Origin: Lethocerus indicus
Lineage: Eukaryota > Arthropoda > Insecta > Hemiptera > Belostomatidae
Reading direction: 5' to 3'
Assembly (NCBI GenBank): GCA_019843655.1
Contig: JACDQD010000005.1
Location: forward strand, 30,824,954 to 30,888,953
DNA: 64,000 bases
Both the position numbers and the translations under genes were made by a program. The stretch's first letter is position 1, and the number at the start of each line of letters is the position of its first letter. The notes beneath the pieces are model-generated. The model saw only the letters and a list, made by a program, of their open reading frames with translations. It was not told where the DNA came from and did no database searches. Below, in pieces: positions 38,546 through 51,496 of this stretch.

Positions 38546-41500
38546 ACTAAATATCACAGGAGGAAATCCAGAGGAAGCCAACTATTTTGTAAGACATTCA
38601 TTTCACATTCCATACAGACTGAAATTAATCAGAACATAGTTCGTAATTAATGTCGGCGCTAATTTGAAATATACTAGAATTTAATTATCGTCTATAAATT
38701 CCTCCACTGCTCAGTTTAGCGGCCTAGTTTACTCCTGAATCTAATAAGATTTATTCGAGCTATATTCTTTCCAAGAATATGTCAAATCCATTTCAGAAAA
38801 TCCTGAATTTGAAGCAGCACAACCATAAAATATATAAAGTCTAATCTAACGATTTATTACAGTAACAAGGTTTGTCTAATGAGCTAACAAAATAATGTAT
38901 ATTACTTGCTTTATGGTTCAATCAATACAAGATATCCCATTGGTAGATTATAATATTTTGTATTTACGGAAAGGTTTTATATTTAAATAATGAAACTATT
39001 TTAATAAGCTCTTACCTAAATACTTTAAATCACGCTCTGTATTCGACTTAATTGGTGGTATTACTTCATTTTTCATTGCTGATATTCCTATCCGTTACCA
39101 ATATCTCAAAGTTATTTTTTCTCGAAATTATTATTTCTTGCCCCTAAAATTGCTTAAGCTCTTTTGTCACAAATATGATTGTGTTTTACGTGGCCCAAAT
39201 CTATGCTCAGAAGAGTTCAGTAATGTAAAAGTGAACCGAAGTTGGGTACAGAAGTACAGATAAACAAGAGGAACACACGCTTTGTCTACCTAGCATTGTT
39301 GTTATTTCAGTACGTGAAAGGGATATTGAATCCCATAAGATTTTCATATCTCCAGGGATTAAATATTCCCTAAATTTCCTATTATTTTATTTATTTATTT
39401 TAATAAATGTAATGCCATAATTATGTCATATCATAATCGCAAGGATAACAATTAGGATTGTGTCGCAAATAAATTCCTCGAATATTGTTTCCTACACCTA
39501 ACTGTCCGAGGGGAATTATAATATATATTCTCCAAATGAATATTTATCATAATGTAAATATATTAATCGGTGATGCAAACAAATTTAAGCCGGATGAAAG
39601 CCCGATTTCCATCGGGCGGGAGAAAAATTTAAATGAGCCCTAAGAAGATTCCCGACCTCATTTTCCTTCGCAGAGCGTCGACCCCTTCGTGTAATCTGGA
39701 TTTCGCTTTCGGGTTATTTGAAATTTATATACGGCAAGGAAATTATGAATTGCAAATGTTAATCAAAAATGATATCTCCGAGAAGGGTTGCTGTATAAAC
39801 TGTCCCAAGAATTAATTCATCATTGTACAAAGAACCGAATTCAAGTTGCAAATTTGTAAAATAAACTAAAACTATGGGAATCGATGATGTGAAATTAAAC
39901 GTGTCACAGTATTTTTTCGGTTATCAGTCTTATCTGGTAATCACTAAAATAAAAATTGATAAACTATGATAACAGCTTTTTTCTGACGTCTTGCATCTAC
40001 ATTCGTACTTAAAACTATCCTAAAACATTATATATAATATAATTCATTTTTAACGCAGAATTGTTTCTCTTCACATAATTTCGATGCCATGTCATCAATA
40101 TATAATAATATACGGAGCATAATTATACCTCAATTTTATAATTACAAGAAAATAAAATCCGTCATAATTTTGATCGCGTTACTCAATTTTAGGTAATATA
40201 TTGATCGTAATAAATTGCTCACAATGACGACAATTTATTTATTTATAAGGAAATAATTCTCAGAATAAGTTGTTATTAATAAAACTATTGAAAACATTCT
40301 TCAGTCGTGTACTTTTACATAAACCTAGCAGAATGTAGATATTACAAACTTTTATCAAATTAAATAATAATTGTTTATCGCTGTGATTAATAAGAAATCC
40401 TCATACTTGAGACATAATGAAATACTTAATACATGGCTCAGTCCATGCAACAGGTGTACCAACTGGGTCAGCACTGTTATGATCGATACGGTTTTCTATA
40501 TTCCACCATTGAGTATCTCTTTCATTCACCTGAAAGTCATTCAGCAGGTGATTCTGTTTTAATATCGGTTTCGTGCCGTACCGGCAGTCTTTTCAGCGGA
40601 ATTATTTTAAAATACGTGGATATTCATACATTGTCGCAGCGTTAGTATTTTGTTGTATACAACTCGGATTTCAGTATATACTAAATTTAATTCAATGCGA
40701 AAGCATTGTTTTAATAAGATTGAAATAGGGAACGTTTGCAGGGTGAGTACAGCATTAAAGGTAGTCCTTACCCATGAGAGACTGGTAGGCCGACCGTTTC
40801 CCTCCAATCAGTGTTACCACATCCTTGTTGATTCCTGAGAAACACTTGGCAAAACACATTATAAGGAGACAATGGGAAAAATAATGTGGAATTGGACTCG
40901 AGCGGCGACCGCCAGGGAGGCCCAGCGCTCGAGTGATATTACGTAGGCCGTCCGCTCGGCTTTAGATAAGGCCCTCCGTCCCTCCCCAACCAGCAGCCAG
41001 CCAGCCAGTATAAGTGTGTTTACGCTCTACAATGTAAATCCGCAGGTCTCCTCCCACACAAACAAAGACTAAAACGGGCAAACACCGAGTAAAAGCGGTT
41101 TGTTTTGAAACCGCAGCGTTTGCGGATTGTACAGCTTAGTAAATATAATTTCCGATTCGGCCTCTTTCCAAGTCTTTCTTATTTCTCGAACTACGATCTC
41201 GGAGCAGTACGCTTCCGGCGGCGTTTGACTAGGTTTTTGACGTTTCGAAATTATTTTTCACTCGATTGTTCGTGTAGTCACAGTAGCACTCAGTCAGTAT
41301 GCTACTGGTTAGGTCAGCATAGCGAACACCTCTCGGTATTCATAACCCATTACCTAGGACGCCAAGATTTTACTGCATATATTATTGTCTTAATCCCAAA
41401 ACAATTTTGATCATTATATCGATAATATTGGCCCTAATCGGTGTTTCATTTTAAATTGCTTAATGTCACATTCAGGGTTCTACAGCTTAGGTCGCTACTA

Positions 41501-42322
41501 TCGAAAAGAGAAAACCGTTCTAGCATAGAATTTACCTTAGGCAGATAAGTGCTTAGACATAATTAGTCTTCACAGTTTCTGTCTACTGCAAAAACCTGTT
41601 CTATTAAAAGATTAAGTGTAGTTGTTTAAGCATCTTAATTTTAATGTTATTCATTATAGAGTATAATACTTAAGTGATCAAAATTTTATTATTCAGTTCA
41701 TGTGTCACCGGAATAACAGCCTCAAGGAAGAATTATGGAAATAACGGTTTATGACATAAATTAACGATCTTATATTGGTGCAGCTTTATAAGCTGCTGTA
41801 AGTCTATTGAGTTATGTCACTATCTGGCGGATATGGTGGCCTTGGCAGTGAACGTTTTGCGATTGCGGTCACTACGCTGAGCACTATTCTTCAGCCTTCT
41901 CTCCATTGCCGAAGATCAGGCGGCTGACAACGGAAATGATAATGAAGATAATCCCACAGGATTTATATTTGTAGATTTAAAAAATCCATACGTCGTATTC
42001 GGGGAACGTAGGATTACGTCGCATGTAACGTCACAGCCACAGTTAAACCAATCGTTCTTTGAGGGCACTAAAGTTCGTTGGGTACAATTTCACAGATTAA
42101 CTAGATTAGTAAAAACAAACTTTTTTCAATAAATTTTGAATCAACAGACTTGTTGCGACCAGTTGCCTGATCAAATATATATTTGACCGATAATCCGACA
42201 AAGACTTAAGCCGATTAACAAAATCCCTCCCAACCCAAAGAAGACAACCAACATCCCGAAAAACACAATAACAAGACACATACATATACACACGACACTA
42301 CTACCGCTACTACACTAACGCC

Positions 42323-42359
42323 GCTACTGAAGACGGCGAACAGCCGAAACCGGTCTGGC
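42323..42359 (+). ncRNA. Hammerhead-ribozyme-like motif (type I, minimal stem III)
   Basis: The order of elements matches a hammerhead core. CTGAAGA (42327-42333) is followed by stem II GGC-GAACA-GCC, then GAAAC (42346-42350), a tiny stem III AC-CG-GT, and the cleavage triplet GTC ending at 42355. Four flanking bases GCTA (42323-42326) can pair with TGGC (42356-42359) as stem I, with one G-T wobble. All the usual invariant core bases are present. Against it, one extra C sits between GA and stem II, and the 2-bp stem III with a 2-nt loop would need dimer formation. Short-stem-III hammerheads are known from Penelope-like retroelements and retrozymes, so this may be a relic of such an element. 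A GGTCT/AGACC hairpin overlaps stem I as a competing fold. Activity is not shown. Confidence 0.4.
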
Positions 42360-42384
42360 AAAAGACCAAACCAGCGAGAAACAC

Positions 42385-42405
42385 AATGCCGCAATCTGCG
42401 GCATT
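42385..42405. repeat. 9-bp perfect hairpin beside the hammerhead-like motif
   Basis: AATGCCGCA-ATC-TGCGGCATT has a 9-bp stem and a 3-nt loop, 25 bp downstream of the hammerhead-like motif. About one or two stems of this size are expected by chance in the window. Its closeness to the motif hints that both belong to one element. Confidence 0.55.
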
Positions 42406-42663
42406 CCAACCCCTCGCGGACCACAAAACAGGTATTCTAAACTATCGCGATTTACCTTCGCTCAATGAACTTACGCTTTAAAGTATCTACAAACCGTATG
42501 ATTGAGCATCAACAACATTGAGCAATTCTAAAATGAACCCTCCAATTTCGTGAATGCAACATTTTTATTCCAATGAAGTCAGTCATTCGTGACGCTTTCG
42601 TCATATTACATTTAGGCCTGGAAATAGGGACGAGTTTATTCTACTGCTACGAATCCACCGAAT

Positions 42664-42690
42664 AGATATAATATATATATATATATATCC
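42664..42690. repeat. (AT)n microsatellite
   Basis: An AT dinucleotide run with one phase break lies in AT-rich intron. A similar short run is at about 43949-43965. Confidence 0.9.
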
Positions 42691-44142
42691 GAATATGGCG
42701 CTGTACCAGCTTGAGACAGAATATTTCTCGCTCTTTTAATAATAAAAGTGACACCACATGGCGGTGTCACACATTGGCGTATTCAACGTATACCCCCGCC
42801 TCCTCGGCTTTTTTTCCAAGTTTGTTCGAGCGGTATAAGCGAAACCGCATTGGCACATTCTTGTACAGTGAAATTTTGTACGAAAGATTTCGCCAGCCTG
42901 TCGCTGTCTCCATTAGGGACAAAGTCGACAAAGTTCAGTCAGTTTTTAGTAGCACCATGTTATTAAATAATGTAACTTACTATCTTCACATTATAATTAC
43001 TATCTTCATCTATTTACGATCAAGTATTATAAATGTTACTACTAAAATTAAATACTATAAATGATTCATTACAGTTGAATCTTCATTTTATGTATTTTGA
43101 TTCATGTTACATATTGGAGTTTTTTCAATGTTCTTGATTTACAATCCTAATGCCAGATTGGTTGACTGTGTTTCTTATAAAACATAAACTCAGTATATGA
43201 CAAATTCAGTACGTCATAATAAAATGACGTATCAATAACGAATATTTTCTGAAATTATTAGGGCGGGTGGTTATGCTGGCTACGGGTAACAAATGTGTAG
43301 TAAATTAGTTGATCTTAATAATGTGAAATATTATATGTATATAATTAGAGGCACAACGGATGAAATCAACTTTTTTATCGGAGGAAATTTCGGAAAATTG
43401 GCGGTACTTTCGCAGTGACGAATGACCCGCTGTCAAAAGAGTGGTGAGGTCGAGCCAACGGTACACACAATCCGACCCTTATCAATCATGTCGATCAATA
43501 AGGTAGAAAAAAAACCCTTTTGAAATATGTACTCGCATTTATGAAGTCCCCTCGTTGATAACTAAAACGTAGGCTCCGACAGGATATTGCTATAAATTTT
43601 GCATATTTAAATAAACGGTTTAAAGTATATTAGGAATGAAGGGCCTGATCCGGTAGGTTAGTAAACACAACTCACTACGGAAGCTCTGTTGACCAGTTAT
43701 TAGCTCATTCCTTCTATCGTGTGTACCACATTAATTCTACATATCCATGTCATCTAATAATAGATATAAGAATTTCGACTTTTAAACTCGACCATTCGTC
43801 CAAGAAATCCTCTTGCTTCATCAAGGCGTTTTCTAATAGTATAATCAGATAATCGTCTATGCTGCTTGCCGACTGTGTCAGTTTTTCTTACTTCCGGACT
43901 CTTTGTCTTATAACTAACTAACTCTAAGTTTTTAATTGAAAACTTTGAATATATATATATATATAAATTAAAAATTATTACTACCTCCAGTTATATATAC
44001 GATAGCCCATTTTTTACTTATGTGACCGCATTAAAAAAAGTCTATCGAAATATTTTTACATGTAGATTTAATTTTTATTATAAGTTATAAATAGAATTTT
44101 ATGAAATCGTAAAAGGAAATTCTAGCCGTCAGCAGGATTGAT

Positions 44143-44176
44143 ACTGGAGATGGCGAGGAGAAGAAATCGGTCTAGG
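44143..44176 (+). repeat. Decayed copy of the hammerhead-like motif
   Basis: Aligned without gaps to 42326-42359, 25 of 34 positions agree, including CTG.AGA, GGCGA, GAAA and CGGTCT. The conserved CTGA is changed to CTGG and stem II no longer pairs, so it could not act as a ribozyme. The same orientation and 1.8 kb spacing fit two ends of an old element or two dispersed copies. Confidence 0.45.
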
Positions 44177-45975
44177 GTAGGGCGAAAAATTAGCGAATAA
44201 AGTTAAAAGCTGGCAAGAAATGTATCTGTCAGGTTGTGGAGTGTCACTGCCTTCCCAGACAAACAGGGGATTAATGGGGACAAATTAAATGGGTACCAGT
44301 TGGAGTCCAGCCGCAAACACACCCGGCGATTTTTATCCCGACAAATCTAATTAACAGAATTAAGGGTAAAGGGAGTGGAAAGGGTTACTTTTATGCGGCT
44401 CCCGTTTTTTTGCCGGCCAGGATTACTTCCTCCTGACCGGGATAAAACAGGGCCAACGAAGTCATTTTAAATTTCGTTCTGGACCGTCGTTATGTTTCGT
44501 TTTACTTTTACGAGATGAGCAGGAGCAAGTCGAACAAAAAAGAAACTTGAGACAGCTCTTTTTAAAGTGCATAATTACAGTTCTTATTTATGCGTGTATG
44601 AATAACAGAAAGGATGGAACATAGTATGAAATAATAGTTTGGAATTCCTAAAAAGGAATTAATAATTACGCAAGGCAGTATCCTATTTTTCGTCCATCAC
44701 GATAAAGACCACTTTGAAATAATTCCGGAATTAGTAATCAGGTTAATACTCGCTTTTATTGCCCACTTTTCATTACGAAAACGTTCCCGAATGAAAGAAA
44801 CCATTTTAAAAGGAAAACAATACGGCCCGAGATCGGTGAATCGTTTTTGAGATGAAATCCACCGTTAAAAGACAGTCCCGTTGTAGGGCCTTTTTATGAT
44901 TGCGAAGGTCTTTTAATGAAAGGCCCTCAATTTTAAATTCAATTGTCGGATTACAATTAAGTAGGAAAATTAGTGGAAATAATACGCTTCTTCAATGCAC
45001 AGGAAATTAAAATTTGTCTTTTAAGGCTATTAATATTTTTTTATTTTCGTTATTTGAATATATCCACCCGTGAAAGAAAATACCGATTTATAACAATTAC
45101 ATGTTGTCTCTTCACAAATTTAAATAAAAGAATATAACTCTCTACGATGATTGCGAAATAGTCACATCAGATATTCCATATATCTTCCATCAATGTAAGC
45201 AGCGATAATCACTAAATAAAGTGTTTTAATATGAATTCCATTGGACGAGGACAAGAAATGTACGTGGGCTTAAATTCGTTTGAAATAACTATTAAAATCG
45301 CGATATTTCTAACATCCCGGGGGGGACTTTATATTTGACCCTATTTTTTTGTCTTTTACAAAGTCCGGCATCTTCCAACTTCATTCTTTCTGTCGCTTTG
45401 AATAATACCCTATAAACAGGAGAGCAAGTGAACTTCTATGAAACTTATCAACTAAAGAGGAGGTAAGTACTGGAGCTCTCCTCCAGTTTAACTATTGTAA
45501 AGAAGTTTTACAAATATCTCTTAATTACCTCTTCATGCAGATATTTTAATACGGCGTAAATAATTTCAACTAATATACTGGTCTTCTCGAGAGAATATCA
45601 CTAGAATCTTCCAGGTGGAAACTTTTCATATGAAGTACACGGATTCATGTATTTTTTTTATCTTAAACGTCATCCACGAAAATTGCCACAATCACTTTTG
45701 AAACACAACCACCGCACGTTCAACTCCTCGGCAGCTGCTTTTTATCAACGCCCGCGCTCTTTATTCCGCCGGTTAACGGAGCTTCAACTTAAAACATAAA
45801 AAGCTTGAGCCCAAAAATAAAAACCGGTCGCCCGAACGTGTCTTCAAAAACTGCGCTCCGACACCTCCAGCTCTACCCGAGGCGTACCATTTTCAGACCG
45901 CGTCCGCCTTTAGAAATGCCGAATGATTTCCCGCACTCTTCTGTAGCGCAAAAACCCTTTACAAAGTTTCCAACC

Positions 45976-45998
45976 AGAGAGAGAGAGAGAGAGAGAGA
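45976..45998. repeat. (AG)n microsatellite
   Basis: There are about 11 uninterrupted AG units on the + strand within intron. Confidence 0.9.
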
Positions 45999-46654
45999 TC
46001 GAGTTTCAACGCTGATCGTAAAAAATTAATGACCGGGTGGCAAATAATTTTCACCGTCCGAACATTACAGGAACGTTAAAAACTGGAAGTGAAAAAACAA
46101 CTCGCTGACCGTAAAGTCCGCAATGGTTACCGCCTAAATACAACAAAGTTGTGAGATAAAGCTTGCAATTGTAATGGGATCCTTAATAGAGGACATAAGC
46201 TACTTTTTCTTCATTCCTCTTGTGACTATTAGCAGGAATCTCTACGAACTTTTTCCGACCGGTTCAAGTTTCCCCTCATCATTGAGTCTGCATACTTAGA
46301 AAGGCGAGATTTTCTCCTTTTCTCCATGGGAAACGTATTCTTCCAAAGCCTTTGCGTTCTCTCCTCCCCATTATAGCGCAACGATTTAATTCCTCCAGCT
46401 GGAATTCGGTAAAATATTATCCAGACAATTATCAGCGTACATTATTAATTTTATTATTCGCATCAGTTAACCCTCGCGGAGTTGAAAAATGATTCCGACT
46501 CGTAACTTCTTTTTTTTTATTATTATTAAAATAGTTATTTTTTAAATTATAATTAGTGGGATTTGGTAGCGCGAATGGAGAACTTTCGACGGAGAATCCA
46601 CCCATTGATGGTATTCCACCTGCTGCCCTCACTATGTAGTCACCTATGTGTCAT

Positions 46655-46733
46655 GTAGTCTCATGAGGAAATCATGTTTTACCTCTATGTTGGCTCTAGG
46701 GATTTTGAATAGAGGTCACATGATGAGACCTCA
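46655..46733. repeat. Imperfect inverted repeat (hairpin, arms about 25-34 bp)
   Basis: The left arm (46655-46688) carries GTCTCATGAGG, then ATCATG, then ACCTCTAT. The right arm (46709-46733) carries ATAGAGGT, CACATGAT and GAGACCTCA. They pair with a few bulges around a loop of about 20 nt. The stem is longer than chance hairpins elsewhere in the window. It could be the remnant of a small foldback transposon or a hairpin-forming transcript. Confidence 0.5.
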
Positions 46734-49700
46734 ATAAAATCTAAAGGTCGGAGTGATGTGATAGTTTGGAACGGGCGGATTTATTTCGGGAAGCTGCTAG
46801 TTCTTGAACGAGCGGGACTTTCGAATCAGATTAATAAGGTGGAGTTAACGATTTTACGGAGGATTATCGATTGGAAGAATTGAATTTCGTAGTAGTTAGA
46901 CGGCTCGGTAGATCGGTATGTTTCAAACGTCGTCTCCTTTCTGTACGTTTCAGTCTCGTGTGTTGATTCCAAGCCGGTCTTCTGTACCAAGTAGGGCGCT
47001 TGATTTTCAATAGGAAGTTGGGTACCGGCATCTGACCGCATCTATGCTCGGTTATCAGGACTTACAATGATTGGGGTGACGGCCCAGTGGGCCCGGTTTG
47101 TATTAGGGGGGGCTGTTCACCCTCGGGAGAATAGTGTGACTGAAGTAAGAGGAATGCCAGGTCCCGTGCCAGTGGTCGAAGTTAGAAGGGGTGGAGCTCG
47201 GGGGGGGCGGCAAATTGGTGGACATTCTGCGCTGGACGTAAAGCGCCCCCGGTCAGCCCACATCCTCCGAGCACCACCAAATTAGTTCCCAACTCTTAAT
47301 GAAAGCAGACGCAGCCACAGTCACCTCGCTCCCATCCAATGCTCTCTCTTTCAAAATTACCCACCTTATTTACGCCGCCCGGATAAGTTCTTCATTGTCA
47401 TCAACCTCTGGCGTATATCGAAAGATTGCCTCAATAGAGATAAAGACAAATAAATGGCGCTATAAAAAAAAATTAAAAAATAATTATTCCCGCTAATTTA
47501 CGTTTAATTTCTAACATTATTCTATCGTTCGAAAATGTAACTAGAATTCTCTCAATACACATTCGAAGCAGAATTGAATGCGTTCTGACTTTATATTTGT
47601 TTTCAAAGTTCATTCCGATTTCCGTAAATAGAACGAATTCATAACATAAATAAGCGATAACATTTATAGCCCTCCTTATGGACTTCACGAAACTTCAGGA
47701 TTACTTTGCATAGTGCTCCTATGCAATCTACCATAATGTAGTAACGATCGTGAGATAATGTTAATCGCGATGTCGACTCGAAGAAAAGCGAAATTACAAA
47801 ATTAGCAACTGGCGGTTAACATAGCTAACAAGTGTTAGAAAAGTTAGAAATGGATAGGGCAGTTATAAATTGGTGAAGAACTGACGGAATTTAAACATGA
47901 GATAGGGCTTCATTTCTGTTCATATAGAAGGAATCATCATAAATAATTCTAAATAAACCGGAAAAAATGTAGATTCCGTAAAATAATGTGTTGTATAATG
48001 AACGTAATTAAAGCCTACAATACGAGTTTATGTAAAACAGTAGCATGTGTCGGACAAGGGTTGGCACGTCGACTGACAACGACGAGTGTAAATTGGCATG
48101 ACCGGAGGAATCCGCGCGAGATAAGAAAATTGGGTCGCCGCGGTTTTAAACAAACAATCGGTATAAGCGACACACCAAGTTGGGAGACAAAGGCGACCAA
48201 CGTGCCCAGATAAATACGACTTGCATTATATGTGGCTGGAGGGAGGGCGAACACGGTAGCGGCGTCAGTTAGCGCTATCGTGGGGCCGTCATAGTGTCTA
48301 TCGGGTGCGAGAGTCGGGGGTAGACCGGTTTCATGGGTTTCTGAAACGCCGCCGGGCAACCCAACAGGCTTATCTCAGCCCGTTTATACAGCCCGGCTCT
48401 AATTTCTGACCGAAACTCCCGTCCAGAAATATGGCCCAGATGCCGCCACCTTTTAATGTGTCCAGATGTCGCGACCGGGGCCAATTCCGCTCGCGCTAAT
48501 GAATGCCGGCCGCTCTTTCAACCCCCGCAACTAACCCCCGCCAAGATATTATATATGGCCGCCGACCATACCCTAGCGTTACGTTTCGCGTACCAAATAA
48601 TATATTAGTTCTCTACTTAAATTGCCCCGATGTTTTAATCGGTGTACCGGCTCCTCTCGTAATTAGTTGAAATTTACGATCGCGGGAAAAGTCATTTATC
48701 TAGCTGTGACTTAACTCGCTAAGCTATGCCTGTATATTGAACAACAAGAGTTTATTTGTCAGATTTATCATCAGTCCATCAGAGATACTGTTGAAGACAA
48801 TCTGGCCGGATGTTGAAAGGAGGTCTTTTTTGAAGTACCGCCTCTAGTAAATCACTGATTTTATCTCGTACCTGGAGCACAACTCCAACGTTGACTAAAG
48901 CGAATTAATCTTAAAATAGATAAATTATTCATTTTCGTCTGATTCCTGCATAGAAATCGGTCCCATTTAACGCTTCTATAATACTCCGTACACTGTCAGT
49001 GTTACTAAATAATTGGGTCCGTTTTATGAGCATTGGTGCTTTCGTAATTACAGACTTGAAAGGGGCAGTTGATCGTAAGGCCTTTGTAATTTCGATCGGC
49101 GTCGCTAAGTGACTTCGCTTTTACCAATTAATTTCCGGGCGAGTTACTTTGTTATTGAAAATGTTCGAGTCCCGCTTCGAGTTACGGGAATTCGTTGCTC
49201 GATTTATGACCCTCGTCTCTCTGCCCCCTTTCTACCGTAGGCAAGACTGAAATCCAACGTCGGGAACCGAACATCCAATTGTAGGACGTGGTTTCGCCAA
49301 TAAATCATTTAAGGCTAAGGCGGACTTCCAAGTTTAATCTGAGATTGCTCTTGGTTCTCCGATTCGGCCATTTCTTTCTCCTTTCTGAATCAAACATTCC
49401 GTCACTCGTGACTAATCAGACTGGTCTTATAAAATTTATCGTTGTCTGAATAAATACTAATGACTATGAATTATTACATATTTAACATTAATAGATCTAT
49501 TTATTCGTATCGATGAGCGCTATATTCCTTCTACAGTATTTAAGTTTCAATTCTGTTTAAAAATCAGCCCAACTAATTTAGATCTTAACCTTTTATGTAG
49601 TTTCAAGTCCAAACACTGAGAAACGTTTCCCACTCTTCACAGGGAACCTATTGAAAGTCTATATTATTACCAAATAACCGTGTGATTCGAAACCTGAGCG

Positions 49701-50359
49701 GGCTCCCAAAAAAATATTGAATATTGAAGTTGAAAAATTATTTAAAGTATGGTGTCGGGCGAGTCCATTAATAAAATTCTTTTTTTTCTCTCTTTGGTAG
49801 ATTCAGGGGAGGTTTTCATTTTGGTGGCGCCAAACGCAATTTCAATTTATACCAACCCCGCTCTTCCCGCCACTCGATTGGTACCCCACAGCAGGGCGGT
49901 CTCTGGTTTCAATTAAACTGAAATTGTGACCCACGGACCACGAAACCCCGAGCCCGTCTCATCACAATTTCGCTGACAAAGGAGTCCCCCGGATCCAATC
50001 GTTATTGAAACGCAATTTATAAACGTTTTATATACGAAAATTCCGAAGGAAACCGCCCCCAAAATTTGTACACAAGAAAAGTACAATGTACTAGTAATAC
50101 TTTATTATTACTAATTATCTATTAATACTTGATTTAATAGTATGGTAATACTTTATTTTTCTGCAGACGTCGAGGCAACGAACGGATTTCATATTGATTT
50201 AAATTACACATTTTAATTTTTCTAGATATATACTGTAAGAGTGCCATCTGTAGTCAAATTGATATAAAACTTGACATTTCAAATTTTAATAGCGGTGCCA
50301 CATCCCAATGGGGTAGAGAATTATAGGGCGTACTCCTAGACCAGGTCCTCTGTCCTGGC

Positions 50360-50372
50360 GCCCCCCCCCCCG
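50360..50372. repeat. Poly-C tract
   Basis: About 11-12 C residues are followed by GGG. A second C-run of similar length lies at about 57337-57347. Base counts here are unreliable. Confidence 0.8.
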
Positions 50373-51496
50373 GGTAGCGACCGTGTATTAAAACATTTTT
50401 TATTCACATAAATGTTCAGCTTTTCATATTTGATGCGGCACGGACTGCGACCGGGACAGTTCATCATTTATTCAACGGGGAATCTGCTTTACTTTATTCG
50501 TTCACCGTGAGAAGGTATTTCACGGAAAATAATGTTGCCGCACGTCTTAGAACTTGCCGCAGTGGCTGGGCTAAATTTGTGATGAGGTGTGGATAACGGG
50601 GAATTTTAAACGCCTATCTATTTATTTTTAAAAAAACAACTGTTTAAAACACGCTTAGTATATAAAAAGTAATAAATGTAAATGATTTATATATTAAAAT
50701 TCATCCATAGAACTACACTCTGAGCATAATTTATGCAATCTCGAATTTTATAATCTATCTATATATTTACATTTTTGCAACTGGATGACTGAATTTCCTT
50801 TCTGCGGGTCTACAGAGGTCTGTACTAGAATAGCTGGCGAGTTTTCTTTCATTTCTATAGGTTTATTTACGTTTCAATGTCGTCTCACGTATCAGAAAAT
50901 TAGATAATCCAACGGTTTGTATTAGTTCGATATTAATATATAGTCGGGGCCTTAAGAAGGAGACTTGTGTCGGTACTGTCGCTGTACTCTCGGTGCAGTA
51001 CAAAAGCTACACGCCCATCGAAGCTTCTCAATTACAGACGTAGAGTTAGAGGGCATTGTTAATCCAGAATTTCTTTGTTATCGTCCAGCTTTCATTATCG
51101 AGACGCTTCGTTTTTCCAATCGGAATCGTCCCGGCGTTACGCACATCGATGCGAACGGAGGGGGGAGAAAGGTCCGCCGGACAATTTCATGTGTATGTCG
51201 TTTGAAGCAGTGTAACGGACAGAAGTGGGTCGATCCGATGGCGGTGGGTCGGGTAAACAACGGCCCCTCTCAGAGCCGAGAGCGGGGCCGCTCTCTTGTT
51301 TGTTTCCTGGCCCGTGTCCTTTAACATCCGCTACCCCCGGACAACCACTCCAGGCCCCCACCCCACAACTACACAACACTCTGCCCCATACCGCATTCAA
51401 ATCTAGCAACATGAATTAATCAATGTTTTCTATACCGACATCGACAGTATATACGAAACCGCCGGCTTTCCTTACTCCAGACCACATTAACGGGTC

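Noticed and set aside
39600..39617. Hairpin GCCCGAT-TTCC-ATCGGGC as a terminator or regulatory site
   Set aside because: Stems of 7-8 bp are expected many times by chance in 64 kb, and bacterial-type terminators do not apply here.
42215..42424. 69-codon minus strand frame with a hydrophobic Val/Cys-rich middle
   Set aside because: It overlaps the hammerhead-like motif, and the hydrophobic stretch comes from an ACA/TAC-rich segment. No homolog is recognised.
48015..48359. 114-codon minus strand frame that includes GAAACCGGTCT, an 11-base match to the hammerhead-like motif
   Set aside because: The match does not extend to the CTGA core or stem II, so it is too short to call a third copy, and the frame has no protein signature.
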